A program made the position numbers and the translations under genes. The notes beneath the pieces were generated by a model. It was not told the origin of the DNA. It was given only the letters and a program-made list of their open reading frames with translations, and ran no database searches. A stretch of DNA of 64,000 nt from Setophaga petechia (taxonomy: Eukaryota; Chordata; Aves; Passeriformes; Parulidae), in contig JANCRA010000061.1 of the NCBI GenBank assembly GCA_024362935.1, forward strand, positions 2,356,001 to 2,420,000, read 5' to 3'. Below, in pieces: positions 20,802 through 34,277 of this stretch; within the stretch, counting starts at the first letter, position 1; every line of letters begins with the position of its first letter.

Positions 20802-21904
20802 GTAAGTGCCAGTTGTGTGTGGTGCTGTCTTTAGTGCAAGGCAGAGCTGCAAGTTTTGGAGCAGCCAGCACTTTGCTGTTGCTGGCTGAGGATGCTGGGT
20901 GCTGCAGTCCTGGCAGGAGCTCGGGATCTCCTGCAGGCAGCGCCCACAGAACTTGGCCTTGGAGCTGTCACGTTGAGGCCGCAAAGGGCCGGTGCCTCTG
21001 GGAGAGCATGTGGCTGCTTGGCTCAGGGAAGCTCTGTCTCTTGGCTTCTGCAGTGCTATGGCCTAGGGCAAAGGAGGTAGTGCTGCAGGTGCCAGGCCTT
21101 GGCATGTTTGTTTTCCCAATTTGGAAAGGTGTCTTTGGTTAGTGGAAACGGTCTGCACTTTCCTTGAGTAGTTCTTCACTTGCACAGTGTGTTTTGGACC
21201 AGCTGTCTTTTGGCTTTTGATAAGCTGCAAGGGCAGGATTGTGTGGTCCATGCAGCTGCGGGGGACCATTCTTGTCCCGTGTGGCCAAAGACACAAAGCC
21301 CGGAGTTGCGAAGCCTTCTTGTCAGGCCACAAGCAGAAGCGGCCAGTTTCTGCTGGTGCATATCTTGGTGCAGTCTGCAGCTTTGGCAAGTGCCTTGGAG
21401 CCTGGAGCGGGGGTGAAGCTGCAAGTCCTTGACCGCTGTCCTGTGTTGCTCGGAAGAGGAAGGCCATCTTGCAATGGTGCCTGCTGGATCTGAAGTGAAA
21501 TGGGCTCCTGTGTGGCCGAGGAGCTGCATGGGCCAAAATGCTAGTCAGAATTCTCAGCTGACAAAAGAGGGAGAAGAAACACCTTGGTCCTCCTCTTGAG
21601 GTGACCATAGAGTTTCTCTGATGTCCATCTGAGGATCTTTGCATGCATCCTTATCTCCTGAATGACTGGCATTTCTTTCAAGAGTGTGGATGTCAGGAAG
21701 GAGAAATGCTGGTGCAGGCCTGAAGAGAACTCCTGAAGTGTCTCTCACAAGGAGTGAGCTGACCCAGGAAGCCACCTGCAGCGCCAGGATGGAGCTGTGG
21801 GACAGGGCAGGGTGTCAATCCCTACTGAAAGACAAACAGGACATGGCAGAAGCCGAGGGAGGCTCTCAGCAGACCCCTGAGAAATGCCACACCCTCCCTG
21901 TCAG

Positions 21905-24347
21905 CTACCTGAGAGGCTGTTGGAGCTTCAGTCCCAGATGGCCCCTGACTGTAGGGCCAGGGTCACTTTGGAATCTGTGCCTCCCCTTGAACACAGAATG
22001 ACCCAGCAGAGCAGCAGCACAGTGCTTTGGGAACGTGTGAGCCCAGCAGTCTTTGAGTCTCGGCCCACAAAGCTCATATGGGAAGTTGAAACCCGTCTTC
22101 TCTTGCTTTCTGTGCAGGTGCTTCTAGAGAGAGAGCAGGAGCAGACTGCCTCATCAGAGATGCCATGCCCGACTCAGGGAGAGCTGTTCCCAGCCCGAGA
22201 GCAGGAAGAGCAGCTCAGGCAGCAGGTGGAAGAGCCACAGGAGAATGGCCAGGTAAGCCTGACTGGCCAGGTGACAGAGGGAAGGGCAGGAAGAGGGGCA
22301 CAAACCAGAGCTCTTGGGACTGAGGAGGCCAGGAAGTCCCACAGGCACTGCAAGCACAGAGCCTTGGAATGTGCGAGATCAGCACCAGGACAGGATGGTT
22401 ACAGTGGTAGCAGAGCTGGGCAGGGAAGCAGAAGGAGGCGGCTGAATAAACGTGATTTTGAGGCTAAAAGAGGGAAAAGCTGCGTTTGATGGCAGCTCCC
22501 AGTCACTTGCTCTGCATTTGTGTGTACAGAAGATCAAGGCAGAGCCACAAGCAGAGCTGCCCAAAGCTCAGAGTGCCATCATGGCAGCGAAGAGGAGGAG
22601 TGAAGACATCCAAGAGGAGAAGAATCTCCCTATGCAGAGGGGCAATCAACAAAAAGAGGTGAATGAAGGAATGGCAGCCACTCCACTCGTGAAACAGAGT
22701 CCTTTTTGTTGTTGTTTACAGAAAATTGACGAACAGATGCAGGCACGGCTGCAGGAAACTGAGGCTAGGATCAAGGCAAGGAAGAAGAGGCTAGATGAAA
22801 AGATTAAAATCATCAAAGAGAAAATTAATCATCTCCTTCATGAGCAAAAGGCTCCAGAAAAGCAAGTGAGTGAAATAGCAATAGCCACTGCAGTCACCCA
22901 AGGGGTGGTTTCTGCCCTCCTTGCCTTGCCAGTGCAGAGCAGCACAGGGGTGGGGTGATGCCTCTGAGTGCCATCCTGATGAGGCCTCTATCAGAGCTGC
23001 TCTGAAGGACACTTCCTGCTCTGCTGAATCTCAGCTGATGCTCTAGACAGTGGCATTACTCCCTTGGCCATTTAGCCAGCAGTCGTCCGAATGAACTCCT
23101 TCTGGCTTCTTCCAGGAGACCTTGGTTCTTGAGGTGTTTTTGCTGGTGAACATGGTCACTCACATAGATTTGGGACACAAGCTACAAACTGTCTGCATCC
23201 CTTGTGAATCTGCTCCTGTCCTTTTCTTTGCTTTCTTCCCAGTCGATGACTCCTGGCTGACGGGGACAAGCTGTAGTCTCTGACTGCTTTGTTCTGTTTG
23301 ACTTGAGTGGGAAGTGTCGCCATCCTACCTGGCAGCCTGCAAAGGCTTCCAGCAAATGACGGGCAACCAAGAGCCCCGAGGCTGGCATGGTGGCCTGTGT
23401 CAGCAGCAGTGGGGCAGCAGGAGCAGGGCAGTGAGCGTGGCCCTGTGCTGGGCTGCGCTGCGGCCACAGCTGGAGTGCTGTGTGCGCTTGTGGGCCCCTG
23501 GCAAGCAGAAAGTCATGGAGGGGCTGCAGCGTGTGCACAGAAGGACAGGGGAGCTGGGCCAGGGGGTGCAGCACAAGGCCAGTGAGGAGGTGCTGAGGGA
23601 GCTCTAGCCTGGACAATGGGAGGCTCTTGAGGGACCTGCAGGCAGACTTCCATCAATGCCTGCATGACAAGGCTCAGCACAAGAGCTGTTTCACCATCAA
23701 ACATCCCCTCACTGCATCCAAGGGCTTTACATACGTGAGTGGGTGGCACTTCCACCTTGTGGTTTGTTGGCTTGTGGTTTTGCTAGGAGGAGAAGGCCTG
23801 TTCATTTGCCTCTTTTTCCAGCAAGCAAAGATGCTTCTGCACAACGTTCCCTGCCCTTTTCCAGCCCTGGAGGGGATTCTGATTCAGTTTTAGTTTTCCA
23901 CCTCTGCAGCAGCTGTAGCAAAGGCGTTGCTGTTGCTTTCCTAGTTTTCCATTTCAGCGCTTGCGAGCACTAAAAGCTCGGATTTTCCTAAACGACCTTG
24001 CTTACTGATGGCAGCCAGGGAGGAAAATCAACTTCAAATCCATCCAGAGTTCTGTTGCATTGGCCCATTTTAATTTGGTGGCTATAACTTAGAACCCCTC
24101 TGTCACTATGAAATAGGATGATTTTTCCTTAGAAGATGTGGTGGTAGATGTGAAAAGAAATGAGGTTCTACATGCTAGGAAATGGCCCGTCCCTCATGCT
24201 CCTCTCTTCTCACAGATGACTGAACCAAGAGCCGTCTCTCCCCTGGCTCCCTCTGCTCCTGGAGAAGAAGCCAAAGAGGAGCAAAGGGAGGTGGATGAGC
24301 GCCAGCCTCCATCAGTGCTCACACCAGAGCCTGGACATTCTGCACCT
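21905..24347 (+). CDS. U9 exon cassette E0-E3 and E6
   Basis: E0 21905-22036, E1 22118-22252, E2 22530-22658, E3 22722-22865 (residue 37 His), E6 24216-24347. Splice dinucleotides intact. Confidence 0.65.
23384..23637 (+). mobile_element. CR1 fragment, L form (U9)
   Basis: Short-left-end CR1 piece joined to the E5 remnant. Confidence 0.83.
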
Positions 24348-25080
24348 GTAAGTGCCAGTTGCGTGTGGTGCTGTCTTTAGTGCAAGGCAGAGCTGCAAGT
24401 TTTGGAGCAGCCAGCACTTTGCTGTTGCTGGCTGAGGATGCTGGGTGCTGCAGTCCTGGCAGGAGCTCGGGATCTCCTGCAGGCAGCGCCCACAGAACTT
24501 GGCCTTGGAGCTGTCACGTTGAGGCCGCAAAGGGCCGGTGCCTCTGGGAGAGCATGTGGCTGCTTGGCTCAGGGAAGCTCTGTCTCTTGGCTTCTGCAGT
24601 GCTATGGCCTAGGGCAAAGGAGGTAGTGCTGCAGGTGCCAGGCCTTGGCATGTTTGTTTTCCCAATTTGGAAAGGTGTCTTTGGTTAGTGGAAACGGTCT
24701 GCACTTTCCTTGAGTAGTTCTTCACTTGCACAGTGTGTTTTGGACCAGCTGTCTTTTGGCTTTTGATAAGCTGCAAGGGCAGGATTGTGTGGTCCATGCA
24801 GCTGCGGGGGACCATTCTTGTCCCGTGTGGCCAAAGACACAAAGCCCGGAGTTGCGAAGCCTTCTTGTCAGGCCACAAGCAGAAGCGGCCAGTTTCTGCT
24901 GGTGCATATCTTGGTGCAGTCTGCAGCTTTGGCAAGTGCCTTGGAGCCTGGAGCGGGGGTGAAGCTGCAAGTCCTTGACCGCTGTCCTGTGTTGCTCGGA
25001 AGAGGAAGGCCATCTTGCAATGGTGCCTGCTGGATCTGAAGTGAAATGGGCTCCTGTGTGGCCGAGGAGCTGCATGGGCC

Positions 25081-25409
25081 AAAAGGACGCAGGGCTGGTG
25101 GCCTAGAGCAGCTGAAGATGAGGCAGCGTGTGGCCAGGGGGCCAAGAAGGCCAAGGGCATGGTGGCCTGTGTCAGCAGCAGTGGGACAGCAGGAGCAGGG
25201 CAGTGAGCGTGGCCCTGTGCTGGGCTGTGCTGCGGCCACAGCTGGAGCGCTGTGTGCACTTGTGGGCCCCTGGCAAGCAGAAAGTCATGGAGGGGCTGCA
25301 GCGTGTGCACAGAAGGACAGGAGAGCTGGGCCAGGGGGTGCAGCACAAGGCCAGTGAGGAGGTGCTGAGGGAGCTCTAGCCTGGACAATGGGAGGCTCTT
25401 GAGGGACCT
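25081..25409 (+). mobile_element. CR1 fragment, S form (U10)
   Basis: Longer-left-end CR1 piece, S1 junction. Confidence 0.83.
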
Positions 25410-25991
25410 GCAGGCAGACTTCCATCCATCGATCCCTACATGACAGCGCTCAGCACAAGGGCTGTTTCCCTGCCAAGTATGCCCTCCTGCATCCACGGGC
25501 TTTTGACACTGGAGTGGGTGACGCTTCTATCTTGTGGTTTGTTGGCTCATTGGTTTCTTAGGAGGAGAAAGCCTGTTCATTTTCCTCTTTTTCCAGCAAG
25601 TTAAGATGTTCCTGCACAATGTTTCCTGCGCTTTTCCAGCTCTGGATGGGATTCTGATCCAGTTTTTAATTTTCTACGTCTACAGCAGCGGTAGTAAAGG
25701 CGCTGCTGTCGCTTTCCTAGTTTGCCATTTCAGCGCTTTCAAGCAGTAAAAGCTCTGTTTTGCCAAGACAGCCTTGCTTACTAATAGCAGTCAGAGAGGA
25801 AAATCAACTTCATACCCATCTGCAGTGCGGTTGAGTTGGCCCATTTTGATTTGGTAGCTGTGACTTAGAAACCCTCTGTCACTATGAAATGTTATAAGAC
25901 ATCCTTAGGAGATGTGGTGGTAGATGTGAAAAGAAATGAGGTTCTACATGCTAGGAAATGGCCTGTCCCTCATGCTCCTCTCTTCTCACAG

Positions 25992-26123
25992 ATGACTGAA
26001 CCAAGAGCCGTCTCTCCCCTGGCTCCCTCTGCTCCTGGAGAAGAAGCCAAAGAGGAGCAAAGGGAGGTGGATGAGCGCCAGCCTCCATCAGTGCTCACAC
26101 CAGAGCCTGGACATTCTGCACCT
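25992..26123 (+). CDS. U10 E6 exon
   Basis: Standard 44-codon E6 with intact splice pair. Confidence 0.7.
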
Positions 26124-27226
26124 GTAAGTGCCAGTTGTGTGTGGTGCTGTCTTTAGTGCAAGGCAGAGCTGCAAGTTTTGGAGCAGCCAGCACTTTGCTG
26201 TTGCTGGCTGAGGATGCTGGGTGCTGCAGTCCTGGCAGGAGCTCGGGATCTCCTGCAGGCAGCGCCCACAGAACTTGGCCTTGGAGCTGTCACGTTGAGG
26301 CCGCAAAGGGCCGGTGCCTCTGGGAGAGCATGTGGCTGCTTGGCTCAGGGAAGCTCTGTCTCTTGGCTTCTGCAGTGCTATGGCCTAGGGCAAAGGAGGT
26401 AGTGCTGCAGGTGCCAGGCCTTGGCATGTTTGTTTTCCCAATTTGGAAAGGTGTCTTTGGTTAGTGGAAACGGTCTGCACTTTCCTTGAGTAGTTCTTCA
26501 CTTGCACAGTGTGTTTTGGACCAGCTGTCTTTTGGCTTTTGATAAGCTGCAAGGGCAGGATTGTGTGGTCCATGCAGCTGCGGGGGACCATTCTTGTCCC
26601 GTGTGGCCAAAGACACAAAGCCCGGAGTTGCGAAGCCTTCTTGTCAGGCCACAAGCAGAAGCGGCCAGTTTCTGCTGGTGCATATCTTGGTGCAGTCTGC
26701 AGCTTTGGCAAGTGCCTTGGAGCCCGGAGCGGGGGTGAAGCTGCAAGTCCTTGACCGCTGTCCTGTGTTGCTCGGAAGAGGAAGGCCATCTTGCAATGGT
26801 GCCTGCTGGATCTGAAGTGAAATGGGCTCCTGTGTGGCCGAGGAGCTGCATGGGCCAAAATGCTGGTCAGAATTCTCAGCTGACAAAAGAGGGAGAAGAA
26901 ACACCTTGGTCCTCCTCTTGAGGTGACCATAGAGTTTCTCTGATGTCCATCTGAGGATCTTTGCATGCATCCTTATCTCCTGAATGACTGGCATTTCTTT
27001 CAAGAGTGTGGATGTCAGGAAGGAGAAATGCTGGTGCAGGCCTGAAGAGAACTCCTGAAGTGTCTCTCACAAGGAGTGAGCTGACCCAGGAAGCCACCTG
27101 CAGCGCCAGGATGGAGCTGTGGGACAGGGCAGGGTGTCAGTCCCTACTGAAAGACAAACAGGACATGGCAGAAGCCGAGGGAGGCTCTCAGCAGACCCCT
27201 GAGAAATGCCACACCCTCCCTGTCAG

Positions 27227-29669
27227 CTACCTGAGAGGCTGTTGGAGCTTCAGTCCCAGATGGCCCCTGACTGTAGGGCCAGGGTCACTTTGGAATCTGT
27301 GCCTCCCCTTGAACACAGAATGACCCAGCAGAGCAGCAGCACAGTGCTTTGGGAACGTGTGAGCCCAGCAGTCTTTGAGTCTCGGCCCACAAAGCTCATA
27401 TGGGAAGTTGAAACCCGTCTTCTCTTGCTTTCTGTGCAGGTGCTTCTAGAGAGAGAGCAGGAGCAGACTGCCTCATCAGAGATGCCATGCCCGACTCAGG
27501 GAGAGCTGTTCCCAGCCCGAGAGCAGGAAGAGCAGCTCAGGCAGCAGGTGGAAGAGCCACAGGAGAATGGCCAGGTAAGCCTGACTGGCCAGGTGACAGA
27601 GGGAAGGGCAGGAAGAGGGGCACAAACCAGAGCTCTTGGGACTGAGGAGGCCAGGAAGTCCCACAGGCACTGCAAGCACAGAGCCTTGGAATGTGCGAGA
27701 TCAGCACCAGGACAGGATGGTTACAGTGGTAGCAGAGCTGGGCAGGGAAGCAGAAGGAGGCGGCTGAATAAACGTGATTTTGAGGCTAAAAGAGGGAAAA
27801 GCTGCGTTTGATGGCAGCTCCCAGTCACTTGCTCTGCATTTGTGTGTACAGAAGATCAAGGCAGAGCCACAAGCAGAGCTGCCCAAAGCTCAGAGTGCCA
27901 TCATGGCAGCGAAGAGGAGGAGTGAAGACATCCAAGAGGAGAAGAATCTCCCTATGCAGAGGGGCAATCAACAAAAAGAGGTGAATGAAGGAATGGCAGC
28001 CACTCCACTCGTGAAACAGAGTCCTTTTTGTTGTTGTTTACAGAAAATTGACGAACAGATGCAGGCACGGCTGCAGGAAACTGAGGCTAGGATCAAGGCA
28101 AGGAAGAAGAGGCTAGATGAAAAGATTAAAATCATCAAAGAGAAAATTAATCGTCTCCTTCATGAGCAAAAGGCTCCAGAAAAGCAAGTGAGTGAAATAG
28201 CAATAGCCACTGCAGTCACCCAAGGGGTGGTTTCTGCCCTCCTTGCCTTGCCAGTGCAGAGCAGCACAGGGGTGGGGTGATGCCTCTGAGTGCCATCCTG
28301 ATGAGGCCTCTATCAGAGCTGCTCTGAAGGACACTTCCTGCTCTGCTGAATCTCAGCTGATGCTCTAGACAGTGGCATTACTCCCTTGGCCATTTAGCCA
28401 GCAGTCGTCCGAATGAACTCCTTCTGGCTTCTTCCAGGAGACCTTGGTTCTTGAATTGTTTTTGCTGGTGAACATGGTCACTCACATAGATTTGGGAAAC
28501 AAGCTACAAACTGTCTGCATCCCTTGTGAATCTGCTCCTGTCCTTTTCTTTGCTTTCTTCCCAGTCGATGACTCCTGGCTGACGGGGACAAGCTGTAGTC
28601 TCTGACTGCTTTGTTCTGTTTGACTTGAGTGGGAAGTGTCGCCATCCTACCTGGCAGCCTGCAAAGGCTTCCAGCAAATGACGGGCAACCAAGAGCCCCG
28701 AGGCTGGCATGGTGGCCTGTGTCAGCAGCAGTGGGGCAGCAGGAGCAGGGCAGTGAGCGTGGCCCTGTGCTGGGCTGCGCTGCGGCCACAGCTGGAGTGC
28801 TGTGTGCGCTTGTGGGCCCCTGGCAAGCAGAAAGTCATGGAGGGGCTGCAGCGTGTGCACAGAAGGACAGGGGAGCTGGGCCAGGGGGTGCAGCACAAGG
28901 CCAGTGAGGAGGTGCTGAGGGAGCTCTAGCCTGGACAATGGGAGGCTCTTGAGGGACCTGCAGGCAGACTTCCATCAATGCCTGCATGACAAGGCTCAGC
29001 ACAAGAGCTGTTTCACCATCAAACATCCCCTCACTGCATCCAAGGGCTTTACATACGTGAGTGGGTGGCACTTCCATCTTGTGGTTTGTTGGCTTGTGGT
29101 TTTGCTAGGAGGAGAAGGCCTGTTCATTTGCCTCTTTTTCCAGCAAGCAAAGATGCTTCTGCACAACGTTCCCTGCCCTTTTCCAGCCCTGGAGGGGATT
29201 CTGATTCAGTTTTAGTTTTCCACCTCTGCAGCAGCTGTAGCAAAGGCGTTGCTGTTGCTTTCCTAGTTTTCCATTTCAGCGCTTGCGAGCACTAAAAGCT
29301 CGGTTTTTCCTAAACGACCTTGCTTACTGATGGCAGCCAGGGAGGAAAATCAACTTCAAATCCATCCAGAGTTCTGTTGCATTGGCCCATTTTAATTTGG
29401 TGGCTATAACTTAGAACCCCTCTGTCACTATGAAATAGGATGATTTTTCCTTAGAAGATGTGGTGGTAGATGTGAAAAGAAATGAGGTTCTACATGCTAG
29501 GAAATGGCCCGTCCCTCATGCTCCTCTCTTCTCACAGATGACTGAACCAAGAGCCGTCTCTCCCCTGGCTCCCTCTGCTCCTGGAGAAGAAGCCAAAGAG
29601 GAGCAAAGGGAGGTGGATGAGCGCCAGCCTCCATCAGTGCTCACACCAGAGCCTGGACATTCTGCACCT
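27227..29669 (+). CDS. U11 exon cassette E0-E3 and E6
   Basis: E0 27227-27358, E1 27440-27574, E2 27852-27980, E3 28044-28187 (residue 37 Arg), E6 29538-29669. Splice dinucleotides intact. Confidence 0.65.
28706..28959 (+). mobile_element. CR1 fragment, L form (U11)
   Basis: Short-left-end CR1 piece joined to the E5 remnant. Confidence 0.83.
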
Positions 29670-30772
29670 GTAAGTGCCAGTTGTGTGTGGTGCTGTCTTT
29701 AGTGCAAGGCAGAGCTGCAAGTTTTGGAGCAGCCAGCACTTTGCTGTTGCTGGCTGAGGATGCTGGGTGCTGCAGTCCTGGCAGGAGCTCGGGATCTCCT
29801 GCAGGCAGCGCCCACAGAACTTGGCCTTGGAGCTGTCACGTTGAGGCCGCAAAGGGCCGGTGCCTCTGGGAGAGCATGTGGCTGCTTGGCTCAGGGAAGC
29901 TCTGTCTCTTGGCTTCTGCAGTGCTATGGCCTAGGGCAAAGGAGGTAGTGCTGCAGGTGCCAGGCCTTGGCATGTTTGTTTTCCCAATTTGGAAAGGTGT
30001 CTTTGGTTAGTGGAAACGGTCTGCATTTTCCTTGAGTAGTTCTTCACTTGCACAGTGTGTTTTGGACCAGCTGTCTTTTGGCTTTTGATAAGCTGCAAGG
30101 GCAGGATTGTGTGGTGCATGCAGCTGCGGGGGACCATTCTTGTCCCGTGTGGTCAAAGACACAAAGCGCGGAGTTGCGAAGCCTTCTTGTCAGGCCACAA
30201 GCAGAAGCGGCCAGTTTCTGCTGGTGCATATCTTGGTGCAGTCTGCAGCTTTGGCAAGTGCCTTGGAGCCTGGAGCGGGGGTGAAGCTGCAAGTCCTTGA
30301 CCGCTGTCCTGTGTTGCTCGGAAGAGGAAGGCCATCTTGCAATGGTGCCTGCTGGATCTGAAGTGAAATGGGCTCCTGTGTGGCCGAGGAGCTGCATGGG
30401 CCAAAATGCTAGTCAGAATTCTCAGCTGACAAAAGAGGGAGAAGAAACACCTTGGTCCTCCTCTTGAGGTGACCATAGAGTTTCTCTGATGTCCATCTGA
30501 GGATCTTTGCATGCATCCTTATCTCCTGAATGACTGGCATTTCTTTCAAGAGTGTGGATGTCAGGAAGGAGAAATGCTGGTGCAGGCCTGAAGAGAACTC
30601 CTGAAGTGTCTCTCACAAGGAGTGAGCTGACCCAGGAAGCCACCTGCAGCGCCAGGATGGAGCTGTGGGACAGGGCAGGGTGTCAGTCCCTACTGAAAGA
30701 CAAACAGGACATGGCAGAAGCCGAGGGAGGCTCTCAGCAGACCCCTGAGAAATGCCACACCCTCCCTGTCAG

Positions 30773-33215
30773 CTACCTGAGAGGCTGTTGGAGCTTCAGT
30801 CCCAGATGGCCCCTGACTGTAGGGCCAGGGTCACTTTGGAATCTGTGCCTCCCCTTGAACACAGAATGACCCAGCAGAGCAGCAGCACAGTGCTTTGGGA
30901 ACGTGTGAGCCCAGCAGTCTTTGAGTCTCGGCCCACAAAGCTCATATGGGAAGTTGAAACCCGTCTTCTCTTGCTTTCTGTGCAGGTGCTTCTAGAGAGA
31001 GAGCAGGAGCAGACTGCCTCATCAGAGATGCCATGCCCGACTCAGGGAGAGCTGTTCCCAGCCCGAGAGCAGGAAGAGCAGCTCAGGCAGCAGGTGGAAG
31101 AGCCACAGGAGAATGGCCAGGTAAGCCTGACTGGCCAGGTGACAGAGGGAAGGGCAGGAAGAGGGGCACAAACCAGAGCTCTTGGGACTGAGGAGGCCAG
31201 GAAGTCCCACAGGCACTGCAAGCACAGAGCCTTGGAATGTGCGAGATCAGCACCAGGACAGGATGGTTACAGTGGTAGCAGAGCTGGGCAGGGAAGCAGA
31301 AGGAGGCGGCTGAATAAACGTGATTTTGAGGCTAAAAGAGGGAAAAGCTGCGTTTGATGGCAGCTCCCAGTCACTTGCTCTGCATTTGTGTGTACAGAAG
31401 ATCAAGGCAGAGCCACAAGCAGAGCTGCCCAAAGCTCAGAGTGCCATCATGGCAGCGAAGAGGAGGAGTGAAGACATCCAAGAGGAGAAGAATCTCCCTA
31501 TGCAGAGGGGCAATCAACAAAAAGAGGTGAATGAAGGAATGGCAGCCACTCCACTCGTGAAACAGAGTCCTTTTTGTTGTTGTTTACAGAAAATTGACGA
31601 ACAGATGCAGGCACGGCTGCAGGAAACTGAGGCTAGGATCAAAGCAAGGAAGAAGAGGCTAGATGAAAAGATTAAAATCATCAAAGAGAAAATTAATCGT
31701 CTCCTTCATGAGCAAAAGGCTCCAGAAAAGCAAGTGAGTGAAATAGCAATAGCCACTGCAGTCACCCAAGGGGTGGTTTCTGCCCTCCTTGCCTTGCCAG
31801 TGCAGAGCAGCACAGGGGTGGGGTGATGCCTCTGAGTGCCATCCTGATGAGGCCTCTATCAGAGCTGCTCTGAAGGACACTTCCTGCTCTGCTGAATCTC
31901 AGCTGATGCTCTAGACAGTGGCATTACTCCCTTGGCCATTTAGCCAGCAGTCGTCCGAATGAACTCCTTCTGGCTTCTTCCAGGAGACCTTGGTTCTTGA
32001 GGTGTTTTTGCTGGTGAACATGGTCACTCACATAGATTTGGGACACAAGCTACAAACTGTCTGCATCCCTTGTGAATCTGCTCCTGTCCTTTTCTTTGCT
32101 TTCTTCCCAGTCGATGACTCCTGGCTGACGGGGACAAGCTGTAGTCTCTGACTGCTTTGTTCTGTTTGACTTGAGTGGGAAGTGTCGCCATCCTACCTGG
32201 CAGCCTGCAAAGGCTTCCAGCAAATGACGGGCAACCAAGAGCCCCGAGGCTGGCATGGTGGCCTGTGTCAGCAGCAGTGGGGCAGCAGGAGCAGGGCAGT
32301 GAGCGTGGCCCTGTGCTGGGCTGCGCTGCGGCCACAGCTGGAGTGCTGTGTGCGCTTGTGGGCCCCTGGCAAGCAGAAAGTCATGGAGGGGCTGCAGCGT
32401 GTGCACAGAAGGACAGGGGAGCTGGGCCAGGGGGTGCAGCACAAGGCCAGTGAGGAGGTGCTGAGGGAGCTCTAGCCTGGACAATGGGAGGCTCTTGAGG
32501 GACCTGCAGGCAGACTTCCATCAATGCCTGCATGACAAGGCTCAGCACAAGAGCTGTTTCACCATCAAACATCCCCTCACTGCATCCAAGGGCTTTACAT
32601 ACGTGAGTGGGTGGCACTTCCATCTTGTGGTTTGTTGGCTTGTGGTTTTGCTAGGAGGAGAAGGCCTGTTCATTTGCCTCTTTTTCCAGCAAGCAAAGAT
32701 GCTTCTGCACAACGTTCCCTACCCTTTTCCAGCCCTGGAGGGGATTCTGATTCAGTTTTAGTTTTCCACCTCTGCAGCAGCTGTAGCAAAGGCGTTGCTG
32801 TTGCTTTCCTAGTTTTCCATTTCAGCGCTTGCGAGCACTAAAAGCTCGGATTTTCCTAAACGACCTTGCTTACTGATGGCAGCCAGGGAGGAAAATCAAC
32901 TTCAAATCCATCCAGAGTTCTGTTGCATTGGCCCATTTTAATTTGGTGGCTATAACTTAGAACCCCTCTGTCACTATGAAATAGGATGATTTTTCCTTAG
33001 AAGATGTGGTGGTAGATGTGAAAAGAAATGAGGTTCTACATGCTAGGAAATGGCCCGTCCCTCATGCTCCTCTCTTCTCACAGATGACTGAACCAAGAGC
33101 CGTCTCTCCCCTGGCTCCCTCTGCTCCTGGAGAAGAAGCCAAAGAGGAGCAAAGGGAGGTGGATGAGCGCCAGCCTCCATCAGTGCTCACACCAGAGCCT
33201 GGACATTCTGCACCT
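30773..33215 (+). CDS. U12 exon cassette E0-E3 and E6
   Basis: E0 30773-30904, E1 30986-31120, E2 31398-31526, E3 31590-31733 (residue 37 Arg; a synonymous AAG to AAA at residue 18), E6 33084-33215. Splice dinucleotides intact. Confidence 0.65.
32252..32505 (+). mobile_element. CR1 fragment, L form (U12)
   Basis: Short-left-end CR1 piece joined to the E5 remnant. Confidence 0.83.
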
Positions 33216-33948
33216 GTAAGTGCCAGTTGCGTGTGGTGCTGTCTTTAGTGCAAGGCAGAGCTGCAAGTTTTGGAGCAGCCAGCACTTTGCTGTTGCTGGC
33301 TGAGGATGCTGGGTGCTGCAGTCCTGGCAGGAGCTCGGGATCTCCTGCAGGCAGCGCCCACAGAACTTGGCCTTGGAGCTGTCACGTTGAGGCCGCAAAG
33401 GGCCGGTGCCTCTGGGAGAGCATGTGGCTGCTTGGCTCAGGGAAGCTCTGTCTCTTGGCTTCTGCAGTGCTATGGCCTAGGGCAAAGGAGGTAGTGCTGC
33501 AGGTGCCAGGCCTTGGCATGTTTGTTTTCCCAATTTGGAAAGGTGTCTTTGGTTAGTGGAAACGGTCTGCACTTTCCTTGAGTAGTTCTTCACTTGCACA
33601 GTGTGTTTTGGACCAGCTGTCTTTTGGCTTTTGATAAGCTGCAAGGGCAGGATTGTGTGGTCCATGCAGCTGCGGGGGACCATTCTTGTCCCGTGTGGCC
33701 AAAGACACAAAGCCCGGAGTTGCGAAGCCTTCTTGTCAGGCCACAAGCAGAAGCGGCCAGTTTCTGCTGGTGCATATCTTGGTGCAGTCTGCAGCTTTGG
33801 CAAGTGCCTTGGAGCCTGGAGCGGGGGTGAAGCTGCAAGTCCTTGACCGCTGTCCTGTGTTGCTCGGAAGAGGAAGGCCATCTTGCAATGGTGCCTGCTG
33901 GATCTGAAGTGAAATGGGCTCCTGTGTGGCCGAGGAGCTGCATGGGCC

Positions 33949-34277
33949 AAAAGGACGCAGGGCTGGTGGCCTAGAGCAGCTGAAGATGAGGCAGCGTGTG
34001 GCCAGGGGGCCAAGAAGGCCAAGGGCATGGTGGCCTGTGTCAGCAGCAGTGGGACAGCAGGAGCAGGGCAGTGAGCGTGGCCCTGTGCTGGGCTGTGCTG
34101 CGGCCACAGCTGGAGCGCTGTGTGCACTTGTGGGCCCCTGGCAAGCAGAAAGTCATGGAGGGGCTGCAGCGTGTGCACAGAAGGACAGGAGAGCTGGGCC
34201 AGGGGGTGCAGCACAAGGCCAGTGAGGAGGTGCTGAGGGAGCTCTAGCCTGGACAATGGGAGGCTCTTGAGGGACCT
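33949..34277 (+). mobile_element. CR1 fragment, S form (U13)
   Basis: Longer-left-end CR1 piece, S1 junction. Confidence 0.83.

Larger units (their letters stand above)
19410..21186 (+). repeat. U8, short unit, S2 subtype
   Basis: 1777 bp. Shares the CTGCGTCTACAGCAGGGG spacer variant (near 20353) with U7, consistent with recent adjacent duplication. Confidence 0.97.
21187..24732 (+). repeat. U9, long unit
   Basis: 3546 bp. Carries the CAT (His) allele of E3 codon 37, shared only with U20, and the U6-type variants near 21540 and 21818. Confidence 0.97.
24733..26508 (+). repeat. U10, short unit, S1 subtype with 1-bp deletion
   Basis: 1776 bp. The missing base (GCCCTCCTGC for GCCCTCACTGC, near 25486) is shared only with U14, 10645 bp away. 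Confidence 0.97.
26509..30054 (+). repeat. U11, long unit
   Basis: 3546 bp. Has TTGAATTGTT at 28451 (GG to AT), shared only with U15 at 10645 bp, which removes the GT of the weak E4 donor. Private TTTGGGAAAC near 28498 and CTGCATTTTCC near 30022. Confidence 0.97.
30055..33600 (+). repeat. U12, long unit
   Basis: 3546 bp. Region A carries the U2 haplotype (GTGGTGCATGCAG near 30111, GTGGTCAAAG near 30150); TGCTAGTCAG as in U6 and U9; private CCCTACCC near 32717. Confidence 0.97.

Noticed and set aside
24609..25496. Long minus-strand open frames (up to 295 codons) across S units
   Set aside because: They are antisense to the CR1 piece and region A, rich in His/Pro/Leu/Cys, and extended here only by a 1-bp deletion. 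They have no splice or start support; their recurrence simply reflects repeat homogeneity.
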